Source: Thermoplasmatales archaeon (GTDB lineage: Archaea; Thermoplasmatota; Thermoplasmata; Thermoplasmatales; GCA-001856825). Taken from it: a stretch of 6,784 bases of DNA. Made by a program: the position numbers and the translations under genes. The notes beneath the pieces were generated by a model. It worked only from the letters and a program-made list of their open reading frames with translations. It was not told where the DNA came from and searched no databases. The stretch spans positions 1-6,784 of the forward strand of contig JACWAC010000059.1 in the NCBI GenBank assembly GCA_014874235.1. Direction: 5' to 3'. Positions 6,191-6,784 of the stretch are shown piece by piece (position 1 is the first letter of the stretch; every line of letters begins with the position of its first letter).

Positions 6191-6744
6191 TTGACTGCTG
6201 TGATCTTCTCCAGATCCTTCTTGAGGATCTTGACAGCTTGCGATATCTCTCCCTTTTCCTTTGCGCCGGTACAGACTACCTTTCCTGATCCAAACAGAAG
6301 AAGAACGACCTTTGGTTCCTCTATCCTATAAACAAGACCGGGGAACTGCTCGGGTTCGTACTCCACATTCTCCAGTCCGAGAGACATTGCAATGTTTGTC
6401 AGATTAAGTTGCATTTTCAGATCATAGACGGCCACTATGTTTTGTACCACTATGTCTGGATTGCTGTTGACAGCAATGCCCGTCTTTTTAAGCTTCTCCA
6501 CTATAGTGCTGATCGTCTTGTTAACGGAATCAATTGTCTTTGCCCCAGTACAGTTTACTTTTCCTGACCTGAATATCAGTACTGCCGTTTTCGGTTCTTG
6601 GAGCCTATAAATCAGACCCGGAAACTGCTCAGGTTCGTATTCTGACCCTTCTAACGCAAGCGCTATCTTGCTTAGATCAAGCTTTTCTGCGAGTGACGTT
6701 GAAGCAACAATGTTTTCTATCGCGATATTTTCTTCTTCAGCCAT
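6187..6744 (-). CDS. tbp: TATA-binding protein (TBP)
   Basis: The archaeal general transcription factor that binds and bends promoter TATA boxes and recruits TFB and RNA polymerase. The 185-aa protein is the typical two-fold pseudo-symmetric saddle: repeat 1 (about 9-90) and repeat 2 (about 100-181) each contain NIVA, EYEPEQFPGL(I/V)YR and a (L/V)xxFxSGKV-CTGAK block. The four intercalating phenylalanines are expected at Phe41, Phe58, Phe134 and Phe151, and the pair Asn11/Asn102 should contact the TATA centre. The repeats are also recognisable in the DNA, offset by 93 codons. Length matches archaeal TBPs, but the acidic C-terminal tail found in many of them is absent; the protein ends KITAVK, while the acidic stretch AEEE is at the N-terminus. 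The ATG at 6744 is preceded by a strong TATA box 28 nt away. The stop overlaps the start of the Pop5-like gene by 4 nt, making a two-gene operon. Confidence 0.97.
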   Translation of the reverse strand: MAEEENIAIENIVASTSLAEKLDLSKIALALEGSEYEPEQFPGLIYRLQEPKTAVLIFRSGKVNCTGAKTIDSVNKTISTIVEKLKKTGIAVNSNPDIVVQNIVAVYDLKMQLNLTNIAMSLGLENVEYEPEQFPGLVYRIEEPKVVLLLFGSGKVVCTGAKEKGEISQAVKILKKDLEKITAVK

Positions 6745-6755
6745 AATTTTCGCAG

Positions 6756-6776
6756 TTTATATACAGTGTATATAAA
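6756..6776. promoter_or_regulatory. Palindromic double TATA box at the tbp promoter
   Basis: TTTATATACA (6756-6765) and TGTATATAAA (6767-6776) are perfect inverted arms around a single G at 6766. Read on the minus strand, the distal arm gives TTTATATA centred about 28 nt before the tbp ATG, a near-ideal leaderless archaeal promoter. Read on the plus strand, the other arm gives TTTATATA whose start point would fall at about 6786, just past the right edge, so a divergent gene there is likely. The arms are too close for two TBP molecules to bind easily at once. Confidence 0.7.
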
Positions 6777-6784
6777 TAGTTAAT

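Noticed and set aside
6047..6331. A 94-codon plus-strand open frame across the Pop5-like/tbp junction
   Set aside because: It is antisense to two overlapping genes, one of them certainly TBP, and has no coding signature of its own.
6319..6650. A long imperfect direct repeat in the DNA on the right
   Set aside because: It is explained by the ancient internal duplication of TBP, two repeats offset by 93 codons, and is not a mobile or regulatory repeat.
1..6784. CRISPR arrays, insertion sequences, tRNA or rRNA genes, defence or other accessory systems
   Set aside because: I found no regularly spaced repeats, transposase motifs, cloverleaf-like genes or accessory-type gene cassettes; nearly all of the window is accounted for by seven conserved or plausible genes.

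Overview
The window looks like ordinary archaeal chromosome, most probably from the Thermoplasmata (Thermoplasmatales-like). The evidence is a two-repeat archaeal TATA-binding protein, an archaeal replication factor C large subunit, an archaeal/eukaryotic-type tryptophanyl-tRNA synthetase, and TATA-like elements lying about 20-28 nt upstream of several start codons. That last pattern fits mostly leaderless transcripts. Base composition is moderate (mid-40s % GC by eye). The lineage is an inference from these features, not from a search.

Layout, left to right. Positions 1-332 (minus) hold the 5' part of a PEBP/YbhB-type gene that runs off the left edge. A divergent intergenic region (333-445) separates it from trpS (plus, about 446-1594). 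trpS converges on an acetoacetyl-CoA synthetase gene (1628-3586, minus) across a 33-nt gap with a small palindrome. Upstream of that gene, in the same direction, is mtnA (3621-4652, minus), encoding S-methyl-5-thioribose-1-phosphate isomerase. A short AT-rich divergent promoter region separates mtnA from rfcL (plus, about 4697-5953). The 3' end of rfcL overlaps by 15 nt the end of a small minus-strand gene (5939-6190) that I read as a compact RNase P protein of the Pop5 type. That gene overlaps tbp (6187-6744, minus) by 4 nt, so the two form a translationally coupled pair transcribed from a strong TATA promoter at the right edge.

Functionally this is a housekeeping neighbourhood: transcription initiation (TBP), tRNA maturation (probable Pop5), tRNA charging (TrpRS) and clamp loading (RFC-L), interleaved with two metabolic enzymes (methionine salvage, acetoacetate activation). 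I see no mobile elements, CRISPR arrays, tRNA or rRNA genes, and no convincing undescribed multi-gene system. The most interesting signals are a perfect 10-bp-arm palindrome of two opposed TATA boxes in front of tbp, the tbp/Pop5-like coupling with an unusually short Pop5-like protein, the lack of a recognisable C-terminal PCNA-binding motif in RFC-L, and an inverted repeat at the acetoacetyl-CoA synthetase start.
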